The notes under the pieces were generated by a model that was not told the origin of the DNA, made no database searches, and saw only the letters and a program-made list of their open reading frames with translations. The position numbers and the translations under genes are program-made. This document shows, piece after piece, positions 45,144 to 53,300 of a DNA stretch of 64,000 bases. The stretch comes from Herbidospora sakaeratensis (GTDB lineage: Bacteria; Actinomycetota; Actinomycetes; Streptosporangiales; Streptosporangiaceae): contig NZ_BBXC01000032.1 of the NCBI RefSeq assembly GCF_001570525.1, positions 1-64,000 on the forward strand, written 5' to 3'. The first letter of the stretch is position 1; the number at the start of each line of letters is the position of its first letter.

Positions 45144-45861
45144 GGCGGGCCTTGCCCGGCGCGTCGTCGGCGACGAAGAAGTGCCCGCCGGGGAAGACCC
45201 GCAGGTCGAACCCGCCGGTCGTGTGGCGCCGCCAGGCCGCCACGTCGGCGACGGGGGCCTCCTCGTCGTGCTCGCCGGCGAAGGCCGTCACGGGGCAGGA
45301 GACCGGCGCGCCCGGCGTGTCGCGGTAGCCCGCCAGGGCCCGGTGGTCGGCGCGCAGCGCGGGCAGCACCAGCTCCAGCACGTCGGGGTCGGTGAGCCGG
45401 TCGGCGTCGGTGCCGCCCAGCGCCCGCACCCGGGCGACGAGCGCGGCGTCGTCCAGCGGCTCGGGGGAGGGCCGCCACCGCGAGGGCGCGCGGCGGCCCG
45501 ACAGGATCAGCCGGGCGGGCGCGCCGCTCCTCCCCTCCAGCCGGACGGCCACCTCGTAGGCGAGGGAGGCCCCCATGCTGTGCCCGAGGAACACGCGGGG
45601 CCGGGCCGCCGGCCGGCCGAGCACCCCGGCCAGGCGGTCGGCCAGGTCGTGCAGGTCGGTCGCCGCCGGTTCGCGGTGGCGGTCCTGCCGGCCCGGGTAC
45701 TGCACGGCCAGCGTCTCGACGCCGGGGGCCATCAGGGCCGAGAGCGGATACCAGTAGGCCGCCGCGCCGCCCGCGTGCGGGAAGCAGACCAGTTCGGCCG
45801 GGGCCGACGGGGCGGCGTGGTAGCGGCGCAACCAGACGTCGGCGGTCGACTGGCCGGTCAA
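45106..45861 (-). CDS. abyT: Type II thioesterase
   Basis: A 251-residue external thioesterase of the RifR/TEII type. Motifs are LVCFPHAGGAA near the N-terminus, nucleophile GHSMGASLA, acid in FAGEHDEEAP and His in GGHFF. Its role is to remove stalled acyl groups from the PKS ACPs. I start it at TTG 45861, which overlaps the SARP stop as TTGA, the same coupling seen as ATGA or GTGA elsewhere in this cluster; no ATG or GTG in frame lies nearby. Abyssomicin clusters include a TEII (AbyT). Confidence 0.9.
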   Translation of the reverse strand: MTGQSTADVWLRRYHAAPSAPAELVCFPHAGGAAAYWYPLSALMAPGVETLAVQYPGRQDRHREPAATDLHDLADRLAGVLGRPAARPRVFLGHSMGASLAYEVAVRLEGRSGAPARLILSGRRAPSRWRPSPEPLDDAALVARVRALGGTDADRLTDPDVLELVLPALRADHRALAGYRDTPGAPVSCPVTAFAGEHDEEAPVADVAAWRRHTTGGFDLRVFPGGHFFVADDAPGKARLIADLVRPVPTR

Positions 45862-46631
45862 CTGGCCGCACGCAGGTCGAGCAGGGCGTCGGAGGTCAGG
45901 ATCGCGTGGTGCAGCCGCCGCAGCGCCGGGCAGGGCTGCACCCCGAGCTCGGCCTGCAGCACCTGCTGCGCGGTGCGGTAGACCTGCAGCGCGTCGGCCT
46001 GCCGCTCCGACCGGTAGAGGGCCAGCATGAGCTGCCGGTAGAACGACTCCCGGAGCGGGTGCTGGGTGATCAGCCCGTTCAGCGGCCCGATCACCTCGCG
46101 GTGCCGTCCGAGCGCCGTGCGCGCCTCGATCGAGAGCTCCAGGCAGTCGAGCCGCTCCTCCTCCGCCCACGCGGCGAACGCGGCCAGCACGGGCCCGTCG
46201 GGCAGCTGGTCGAGCACCGGGCCGCGCACCAGCCGCAGCGCCTCCTCGAACTGGGCGAGCGCCTCCTCGTACCGCCCGGCCTGCAGGCACATCCGGCCGT
46301 GGGCGACGGCCCGCTGGAAGTCGGCCACGTCGTACTCGGCGTCGCGCAGCCGCAGCACGTAGCCCGACGAGCGGGTGACGATCGTCTCCCCGTCGCCGTG
46401 CCCGGCGGCGGCCAGGAACTTGCGCAGCTGCGAGATGTAGACGTGCAGCGCCGCCGAGGCCCGCTGGGGCGGCGACTCCCCCCACAACTCGGTGATGAGC
46501 TGCTCCTTGGTGGTGACCCACTCCGCCCTGACGAGCAGGATGGCCAGGGTCGTCTCCATCTTCGGAGCGCTGAGGAAATGGGACTCCCGGCCGTCGGACA
46601 CACGGAGCGGCCCAAGCAGTTCGTAACGCAT
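45858..46631 (-). CDS. SARP-family pathway activator
   Basis: A 257-residue SARP: an OmpR-like winged helix (about 1-90, with LLGPLRVSDG and YISQLRKFL) followed by a bacterial transcriptional activation domain (about 95-250, with ALYRSERQADALQVYRT). Short SARPs of this size typically activate one biosynthetic cluster by binding direct heptamer repeats. It is co-translated with the type II thioesterase. AGAGG precedes the ATG at 46631. An upstream pair of direct repeats (46703-46731) is a candidate control site. An AbyI/AbyR-like role is likely, but I cannot say which. Confidence 0.93.
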   Translation of the reverse strand: MRYELLGPLRVSDGRESHFLSAPKMETTLAILLVRAEWVTTKEQLITELWGESPPQRASAALHVYISQLRKFLAAAGHGDGETIVTRSSGYVLRLRDAEYDVADFQRAVAHGRMCLQAGRYEEALAQFEEALRLVRGPVLDQLPDGPVLAAFAAWAEEERLDCLELSIEARTALGRHREVIGPLNGLITQHPLRESFYRQLMLALYRSERQADALQVYRTAQQVLQAELGVQPCPALRRLHHAILTSDALLDLRAAS

Positions 46632-46702
46632 CGGCACCTCTGGCGGCAGTGGACTGATGCCTTCCACCCTGTTCGGCCGGGCCGCTCCGCACATCAGCGA
46701 AA

Positions 46703-46731
46703 CTACGTATATCCCCTAAAAACCTACGTAT
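46703..46731. promoter_or_regulatory. Direct repeat pair upstream of the SARP gene
   Basis: CTACGTAT at 46703-46710 recurs at 46724-46731, 21 bp start to start, i.e. on the same helix face. Each copy holds the palindrome TACGTA. CCTAC (46723-46727) also pairs with GTAGG (46735-46739). The 112-bp gap between the F420-type gene and the SARP should hold the SARP promoter. Confidence 0.45.
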
Positions 46732-46743
46732 TTTGTAGGGAAA

Positions 46744-47601
46744 TCAGAACAGGGCGGCGGCCGCGCTCTCCAGCGCCGCCAGGTGCTCGTCGACGGTGCG
46801 CAGGCCCGCGTTCATCGTGTTCACGCTGACGTGGGTCGCGCCGTGCTCCCGCCACCGAGCGGCCGTCTCGGCGAGCGCCTCCTGGTCGGGGGTCCACCGG
46901 AGGCGGCCGTCCATGCCGATGGCGGCCGGGTCGCGGCCCGCCTCGGCGGCGGCCGCTTCGACGGCCGCCTTCGCCTCCGCCAGCTCGGGGCCCGGCGCGA
47001 ACTGCGGGAACCAGCCGTCGGCCAGCCGCCCTGCCCTCCGGTACGCCGGAGCGGACTGCGCGCCGAACCACACCGGGATCGGCCGCTGCACCGGCAGCGG
47101 GGCCAGCCCGGCCCCCGTCACCCGGTCGAACCGCCCGTCGAAGCTGAGCGAACGTTCGGTCCAGAGCCGCCGCATCAGCTCGACCTGCTCCTCGATCCGC
47201 CGCCCCCGGGTCGAGAAGTCCTGGCCGAGGGCCTCGTACTCCACCCGGTTCCAGCCCAGCCCCACCCCGAGCCGGAACCGGCCGCCGGTGAGCAGGTCGA
47301 CCTCGGCCGCCTGCTTGGCCAGCAGCGCGGTCTGCCGCTGCGGCGCGATGATGATCGCGGTCACCATCTCGAGCGAGGTCAGCGCCGCGAGATAGCCGAA
47401 CAGCACCATCGGCTCGTGGAAGGCGGTGTCCACGTCGTAGGGGCCGTCCCATCCCTCGTGGACGTCCGGATCGGCCCCCAGCACGTGGTCGTAGGCCATC
47501 ACGTGGGTGAAGCCCAGCTCCTCGACCCGCTGCCCGTAGGCGCGCACCGCGCCGACGTCGGGGCCGATCTCGGTCTGGGGGAAGACGACGCCGATCCGCA
47601 T
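46744..47601 (-). CDS. F420-type luciferase-like oxidoreductase
   Basis: A 285-residue LLM-class protein, Rv2161c-like group: MRIGVVFPQTEIG, HVMAYDHVLG, TGGRFRLGVGLGWNRVEYEALG split over conserved strands, and PIPVWFGAQSAPAYRRAGRLADGWFP. These features fit the F420-dependent branch rather than the FMN-dependent AbyE type nearer the PKS. AAGGAG lies 7 nt before the ATG at 47601. It is on the same strand as the SARP but separated by 112 bp, and I place the cluster edge here. A role in tailoring is possible but unsupported. Confidence 0.85.
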   Translation of the reverse strand: MRIGVVFPQTEIGPDVGAVRAYGQRVEELGFTHVMAYDHVLGADPDVHEGWDGPYDVDTAFHEPMVLFGYLAALTSLEMVTAIIIAPQRQTALLAKQAAEVDLLTGGRFRLGVGLGWNRVEYEALGQDFSTRGRRIEEQVELMRRLWTERSLSFDGRFDRVTGAGLAPLPVQRPIPVWFGAQSAPAYRRAGRLADGWFPQFAPGPELAEAKAAVEAAAAEAGRDPAAIGMDGRLRWTPDQEALAETAARWREHGATHVSVNTMNAGLRTVDEHLAALESAAAALF

Positions 47602-47649
47602 GTCCGCTCCTTCTGATGGCCTGATACCGATCATCATTCCGCGATCGGC

Positions 47650-48159
47650 TCAGGCCATGCCCGCCAGCTTGTAGAGCACCAGCGACCCCGCCACCGCGAC
47701 GTTGAGGCTGGCGCCGGTCCCGATCATCGGGATCTCCACCACGTCGTCGAGCAGGTCGAGGGCCTCGGGCGGGATGCCGTCGTGTTCGTGCCCGAGGACG
47801 GCGACGGTCGGCTGCCGCGCCATCGGCAGGTCGGCCAGCCTGATCGCGTTCTCGGCCAGTTCGACGCCGAGCACCCGTGCCCCGGCCGCGCGCCGTTCGG
47901 CGAGCCACGGGAACGGCTTCACCCAGTGCACGCAGGCCGGCTGCCGCAGCGTGTCGCCCCGGGCCAGCGCCTCGGGCACCCACGGCAGCCGGGGCACGGC
48001 CAGGCAGGCGCCCACCGCGTCACAGGTGCGGAGAAGAGTGCCCAGGTTGACGCCGTGCAGGGGCCAGAGCGGGGCGGCGTAGAGGTGGCCGAGACATCCC
48101 GGCGAGCGGCGGCGCCTACGGGCGCGGAGATCCTTGGAGGTCCGGATCCGCACGCTCAT
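47650..48159 (-). CDS. SpoU-family RNA 2'-O-methyltransferase
   Basis: A 169-residue SPOUT methyltransferase. Motif 1 is HGVNLGTLLRTCDAVG, motif 2 VAVLGHEHDGIP, motif 3 IPMIGTGASLNVAVAGSLVLY, which together make the trefoil-knot AdoMet site. Targets are tRNA or rRNA ribose; the exact position is unknown. A basic N-terminus (KDLRARRRRR) may contact RNA. It stands alone between the oxidoreductase and the stress protein. A link to antibiotic resistance by rRNA methylation is conceivable, but abyssomicin targets aminodeoxychorismate synthase, so housekeeping is more likely. Confidence 0.88.
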   Translation of the reverse strand: MSVRIRTSKDLRARRRRRSPGCLGHLYAAPLWPLHGVNLGTLLRTCDAVGACLAVPRLPWVPEALARGDTLRQPACVHWVKPFPWLAERRAAGARVLGVELAENAIRLADLPMARQPTVAVLGHEHDGIPPEALDLLDDVVEIPMIGTGASLNVAVAGSLVLYKLAGMA

Positions 48160-48258
48160 GGCATCGTGGTGTGCTCATCCATGTGAAGGGCGCTTCATCG
48201 GCACGCCCGGGCCATCGAAGAAGATCGAGGAAGGTCGAATCCGAATCGTACCGAACCG

Positions 48259-49086
48259 TCAGCGCCCGCGCACGACGGCGATCGGGCAGGGCGCGACGTG
48301 CAGCAGGGCCTGGCTGACCGATCCCAGCACCATGCCGGCCAGCGGGCCGCGCCCGCGCGATCCGACCACCAGGAGCCCGGCCCGGTCGGCGGCGTGGCGC
48401 AGGACGTCGACCGGGCTGCCCTCCACGACCTCCGTCCGCACCCGGACGTCCGGGAAGACCTCCCGGCGGCCCGCCAGGGCCTCGGCCAGGGACCGTTCGC
48501 CCGCCTCCGGCCCGCCCAGGGGGTCGCGCCAGTTCCACGCCGTGACGGCGCGCAGGTCCGCGTCGCGGAGGGCGGCCTCGCGGAAGGCGAAGTCGAGCAC
48601 CGCGGTCTGCGCCGCCGACCCGTCGACGCCGACGACGACCTCCGGCCGGGGATCGGCCGCCGAGGCCCGCACCACGACCACGTCACAGTGCGCGTGCCCG
48701 GCCACGCCCAGGGCGACCGACCCGATCAGGAGGCCGCGCAGCGACCCCATGCCCGAGTCGCCGACGACGAGCAGGTCGGCGTCCTCGGAGACGTCGATGA
48801 GCTCCCGCCGGGGGTCGCCGCCCAGCAGGGAGGTCTCGACGACGACGTCACCGGCCACCCGCCGGGCGGCGCCCGCCGCCTCGGTCAGGGCGGTCTTGCC
48901 GCCGTTGCGCATCCACGCGCCGATGTCGGCGACCGCGCCGGTCGGCCCGTCGTGCAGGCACCACGCCGGGACGACGCTCACGAGCCGGAGCGGCACCCCG
49001 CGCACACCCGCCTCCCGCGCCGCCCACTCCACCGCCAGCACACCGGGACGCAGCCCGTCGACCCCCACGACGATCATGGGGTCCAT
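48259..49086 (-). CDS. Universal stress protein with two USP domains
   Basis: A 275-residue tandem UspA protein. Each half starts with a strand and Asp (VVGVDG, VVVGVDGS) and ends with an ATP-binding loop: GDSGMGSLRGLLIGS and GSRGRGPLAGMVLGSVS. Such proteins respond to hypoxia or growth arrest in actinobacteria and can bind ATP. The ATG at 49086 is used; a second Met three codons in is an alternative. No operon partner is clear. Confidence 0.92.
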   Translation of the reverse strand: MDPMIVVGVDGLRPGVLAVEWAAREAGVRGVPLRLVSVVPAWCLHDGPTGAVADIGAWMRNGGKTALTEAAGAARRVAGDVVVETSLLGGDPRRELIDVSEDADLLVVGDSGMGSLRGLLIGSVALGVAGHAHCDVVVVRASAADPRPEVVVGVDGSAAQTAVLDFAFREAALRDADLRAVTAWNWRDPLGGPEAGERSLAEALAGRREVFPDVRVRTEVVEGSPVDVLRHAADRAGLLVVGSRGRGPLAGMVLGSVSQALLHVAPCPIAVVRGR

Positions 49087-49090
49087 GTGA

Positions 49091-49266
49091 TCACACCGGG
49101 GCGTCGTCCTCGCGCACGCCGCCCGGCACCCGGTGCGTCACCACCACCGCCGCGAGGAACGCCCCGCTGACGACCTGCTGGAACGACGACGACAACCGGG
49201 CCGCGTTGAGCGCCCCGGCGAGCCCCGACACCAGACAGACCGTGATCTTGGTCCGCACGACCGGCC
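49091..49266 (-). pseudogene. Possible C-terminal remnant of a ribose-type ABC permease
   Basis: A minus-strand frame ending at TGA 49093-49091 reads GALNAARLSSSFQQVVSG and then a hydrophobic tail. This resembles the end of RbsC-like permeases (NGLNLLGVSSFWQQVV pattern). No start codon with a ribosome site and no upstream permease body is present, so it is a decayed end piece. The rest of the 277-bp gap from 49087 to 49363 holds only the leader of the YCII gene. Confidence 0.35.
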
Positions 49267-49363
49267 GACAGCACGTGGAGCCTCGCGGCTTCCTGGGTGC
49301 CCATGTAGAAAACTCGTCGGCGGCTCCGACTCGTCATCGGAAGCACACCGAAGGAGAGACGAC

Positions 49364-49720
49364 ATGAAGTTCCTCTTGATCATGCACATGAACCCCCGCC
49401 TCTGGGACGGCCTCACCGAGCAGCGGCGCCAGGAGGTGATGGCCGGCCACGGCGACTTCATGGAGGCCATCACCAAGTCGGGCGAACTGGTCGGCACCGC
49501 AGCGCTGGCCGACCCGTCCGAGAGCGCCGTGGTCAGCGTCCGGGGCGGCATCCCGGTCGTGACCGACGGCCCGTTCCTGGAGACCAAGGAGCTCTTCGGC
49601 GGCTACTACCTGGTCGAGGTCGAGAACCGGGAGCGGGCGCTGGAACTGGCCGCCCTCATCCCGGACGCCCACGTCGACGGCATGGGCATCGAGGTGAGAC
49701 CGGTGGTCTTCGCGCAGTGA
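49364..49720 (+). CDS. YCII/DGPF-domain protein
   Basis: A 118-residue YCII-related protein (YCII/PhnB-like DGPF family): MKFLLIMHMNP, then VVTDGPFLETKELFGGYYLVEV, which holds the DGPF motif. Family members have a dimeric alpha-beta barrel fold and often sit beside ECF sigma factors, but none is seen here. The start has AAGGAG 8 nt upstream. Function is unknown. A strong terminator follows. Confidence 0.9.
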   Translation: MKFLLIMHMNPRLWDGLTEQRRQEVMAGHGDFMEAITKSGELVGTAALADPSESAVVSVRGGIPVVTDGPFLETKELFGGYYLVEVENRERALELAALIPDAHVDGMGIEVRPVVFAQ

Positions 49721-49727
49721 CGCCGAA

Positions 49728-49755
49728 GAGGGCCTCCCCTCCGGGGGAGGCCCTC
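49728..49755. terminator. Strong hairpin between convergent genes
   Basis: A 12-bp perfect stem, GAGGGCCTCCCC against GGGGAGGCCCTC, with loop TCCG. It lies between the YCII stop and the SRPBCC stop, so it can end transcription from both sides. No long T-run follows, as is common in actinomycetes. Confidence 0.8.
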
Positions 49756-49761
49756 GCCCGT

Positions 49762-50181
49762 TCAGGCGTCGAGCGCCCGCCGCAGCGCGTCGAGACCGCC
49801 GCTCAGCACGCGGTGGACGACGGCGACCGCCTCCTCTTCGGTGACCCCCTCCGGGACGAAGGTGCCGGTCCACTCGACGCGGGACTTCTCCGGCTCGCCC
49901 CGCACTTCGAGGACGGCGATGGTGGCGCGGTAGTCCCGCACAGGGAGACGTAGTTCGCCGGCGGAGTAGCCGTAGGTGCGGGCCCGCTCGTCGAAGTGCT
50001 GGAGCCGCTCGACGATGACGACGCCGTCCTTGGTGGTGACCCTGCGGACGCGGCCGCCTTCGAGGAGCTCGCTGCCGGTGATGGACGGCAACCAGTCGGG
50101 CAACGAGCCGAAGCCGCCCATGAGTCCCCAGACGCGGTCGGGGGAGGCGGCGAGGTCGGCGGACGCGGTCGTGCTGGCCAT
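49762..50181 (-). CDS. SRPBCC (polyketide-cyclase/dehydrase-like) protein
   Basis: A 139-residue START-like protein of the polyketide_cyc2 group: STTASADLAASPDRVWGLMG at the start, GSLPDWLPSI, then RVRRVTTKDGVVIVERL and the closing helix around HRVLSGGLDALRRAL. These proteins bind hydrophobic ligands in a deep pocket; the name does not prove cyclase activity. AGGAGA is 7 nt before the ATG. It is divergent from the large regulator gene. Confidence 0.9.
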   Translation of the reverse strand: MASTTASADLAASPDRVWGLMGGFGSLPDWLPSITGSELLEGGRVRRVTTKDGVVIVERLQHFDERARTYGYSAGELRLPVRDYRATIAVLEVRGEPEKSRVEWTGTFVPEGVTEEEAVAVVHRVLSGGLDALRRALDA

Positions 50182-50367
50182 GGTGGTCTCCTGAAGCCGG
50201 GGCGCTGCGGTGGGGTGCACTCCTGTGTGTATCTCCGTTGGGCCCCGGGAGCCAGGCTTCGCGGCGTACACCATCGTGCCTCGGTTCCTTGTTGACAGAA
50301 GAAAAAGATCATGGCAAACCTGGACAGCCTTGATCGACAAGCCCTGGCCCTGGAGTTGTGAAGCCGG

Positions 50368-53300
50368 ATGGAATTCCACGTACTGGGCACGTTGCAGGTC
50401 ATCCGGGACGGCGTCGAGGTCTCCCTGGGAGACGCCCGCAAGCTGCGGCTGACGCTCGCCGTGCTGCTGGCCGGGGCCGGGCGGCCCCATCCGGCCGAGA
50501 CGCTGGTCGAGGCGGTCTGGGGCGACCGGCCGCCGGCGTCGGCGCGGCACAACCTCTACCTGTACGTCCACCGGCTGCGCCGGACCCTGGGCGACGACGT
50601 GGTGACCCGCGGGCCCGGCGGTTACACCCTGCACGCCCCCGCGCTCGACGCCCGCCGCTTCCGCGACCTGACGGCCCAGGGCGAGGCGGCGCTGGAGGCC
50701 GGCGAGGCCGAACTGGCCGCCAAGAGACTGGGCGAGGCCCTGCGGATGTGGCGCGGCGAGGCGTTCGAGGGGTTCGCCGACTGCCCGCCGGTCGCCGAGG
50801 CCGCGGCCGCCCTCGACGAGGCCCGGCTCGCCGCGGCCGAGTCGTGGGCGACCGCCATGTTGCGGGCCGGGCGGCCCGGTGACAGCGTCGCCGAACTCGC
50901 CGAGCTGGTCCGGCGGCACCCCTTCCGCGAGGGGCTGCGCGGCCACCTGATGCTGGCGCTCTACCGGTCCGGACGGCAGGCCGAAGCGCTGGAGGGCTTC
51001 CGCGAGGCCAGAGAGGTGCTCGACCGGGAGCTCGGCGTCGAACCCGGCCCCGACCTGCGGCGGCTGCACGAGGCGATGTTGCGGGGGGACGAGGAGCTGA
51101 TCCCCCTGCGGTCCGACAGCGGTGAGTGCCCGTACAGGGGACTGGCGGCTTTCCAGGCGGCGGACGCCGACTGGTTCTTCGGGCGGGAGGCGCTGCGCGA
51201 CCGGCTGGTCGAGTTGTCCGACCGGCTGCCGCTCGTGGCGGTGTACGGCGCCTCGGGCAGCGGCAAGTCGTCGCTGCTGCGGGCCGGGCTGCTCGGGGCC
51301 CGGCCCGACGGCGTGCTGGTCACGCCGGGGGAGCACCCGCTCGCCCGGGTGCCGGAGGAGACCGGCGCGCTGTTCGTCGTCGACCAGTTCGAGGAGGTCT
51401 TCACGCTCTGCGCCGACGAGGCGGAGCGGCGCGCGTTCGTGGCCCGGCTGCTGGAACCCGGGCGGCGGGTGGTGCTGGGCGTCCGGGCCGACTTCCTGGG
51501 GCGGCTGACCCGCTATCCCGACCTCGTCGCGGCGCTCGCCGGCGAGGCCCAGGTACTGGTGGGGCCGCCGTCGACGGCCGAGTTGCGGGACATCGTCGTC
51601 GGCCCGGCCGCGCGGGCGGGACTGCGGGTGCAGCCCGAGATGCTGGCCGAGATCGTCGCCGCCGCCGTCGCCGAACCGGGCGGGCTGCCGCTCGTCTCGC
51701 ACGCCCTCCTGGAGACCTGGCGGGCCCGCGAGGGCACCCTGCTCAGCCTGGACGCCTACCAGGGCACCGGCGGCGTCGCCGGGGCCATCGCCCAGACCGC
51801 CGAGCAGGTGTACGCCGATCTCGCCCCGGAGGAACGCCAGGTGGCCCGGCGCGTCTTCCTGCGGTTGTCGGCCCTGGGCGAGGGCACCGAGGACACCCGC
51901 CGCCCGGTCGCCTCCACCGAACTGGTCGGCATTGCCGCCGAACCCGTGGTCACCGGCGTGCTGCTGCGGCTGGCCGCCGCCCGGCTGGTGACCCTCGGCG
52001 ACGGCACGGCCGAGGTCGCCCACGAGGCGCTGATCCGGAACTGGCCCCGGCTGCGCGGCTGGCTCACCGACGACCGCGCGGCGCTCCTGGTGCACCGGGG
52101 CGTCACCGAGGCCGCCCGGCTCTGGGACGACCATCGCCGCGACCCCGGCACGCTCTACCGGGGTTCGCGCCTGTCGTCGGCCTTGACCTGGGCCGACGAG
52201 CACCCGGGTGAGCCGAACGCGCTGGAGGCCGCCTTCCTGGCCGCGTCCCGGTCGGCCGAGCAGGACGAGATCGTCGCGGTGCGCCGCCGCAACCGGCTGC
52301 TGAAGCGGCTGGTCGCCGGGATCGCGGCGCTGCTCCTGCTGGCCTTCGTCAGCGGCGGCGTCGCGGTCGGCCAGGGCCGCGAAGCCCAACGACAGCAGCA
52401 CGTCGCGGCCTCCGGCCGGTTGTCGCTGACGGCCCGGTTCCTGCTCGACACCGACCCCGGCCTGGCCGGCCTGCTGGCCGTCGCCGCCCACCGCCTCACC
52501 GCCGACGCCGAGACGGTCGGCGGGGTGCTGAGCGTCGCCGCGGCGGCCCGGCGCAAGGTCGAGATCCGCCCCGGCGGCGCGGGCGTCTACGCGCTGGCGT
52601 TCAGCCCCGACGGCGGCATGATGGCCGCCGCCCGAGTCGACGGCACCGTCGGCGTGTGGGACCGGAACCACCGCAGGATCGCCACCCTCAAAGATCACCT
52701 GACCGACGTGCCGCTGTACGTCAGGAGCGCCGCGTTCAGCGCCGACGGCCGCTACCTCGCCTCGACCGCCCGCGAACCGGTCGTGAAGGGGGCCCGCGGC
52801 TCGGTCGTCGTCTGGGACACCACCACCATGAAGGCCGTCTTCACCCAACGGCTCACCGACCTCACCCCCGCCATGGCCTTCTCCACCGACGGCCGCACGG
52901 TCGCGGCCGGTCACGACGACGGCGCCATAGAGATGTGGACGTTGCCCGCCGGCACCCGCCGTTCGATCGACACGGGCGGGCCGTCCATCGGCTCACTGGC
53001 CTTCGCCGCCGGGAACTCGCTGCTGGTCGCCACCGGACCGGAGCAACCGGTCGTGCTGGACGTGCGCACCGGCCGCCGCCACGCCGAAGTGCCCACGTCG
53101 CGTGTGCACCGGGTGATCGTCTCGGGAGAGACGCTGGTCACCGCCTCCGACACCGGCGGGGCGAAGTTCTGGCGGCTGACCCGCGACGAGGTCACCCCGG
53201 TGTTCGCGCTGCCGACGAGCGGCCCCTACGCGTGGGAGGTGTCCGCCCCCGCCGGCGACCGGGTGGCGGTGGCCGACGAGGACGGCATGATCACCGTCTG

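Noticed and set aside
47650-48159. SpoU methyltransferase as the self-resistance gene
   Set aside because: Abyssomicin acts on aminodeoxychorismate synthase, not the ribosome, and the gene lies outside the likely cluster edge with generic family features.
49074-49346. A 90-codon minus-strand gene
   Set aside because: It overlaps the stress-protein start, has low-complexity Gly/Arg/Val composition and no ribosome site.
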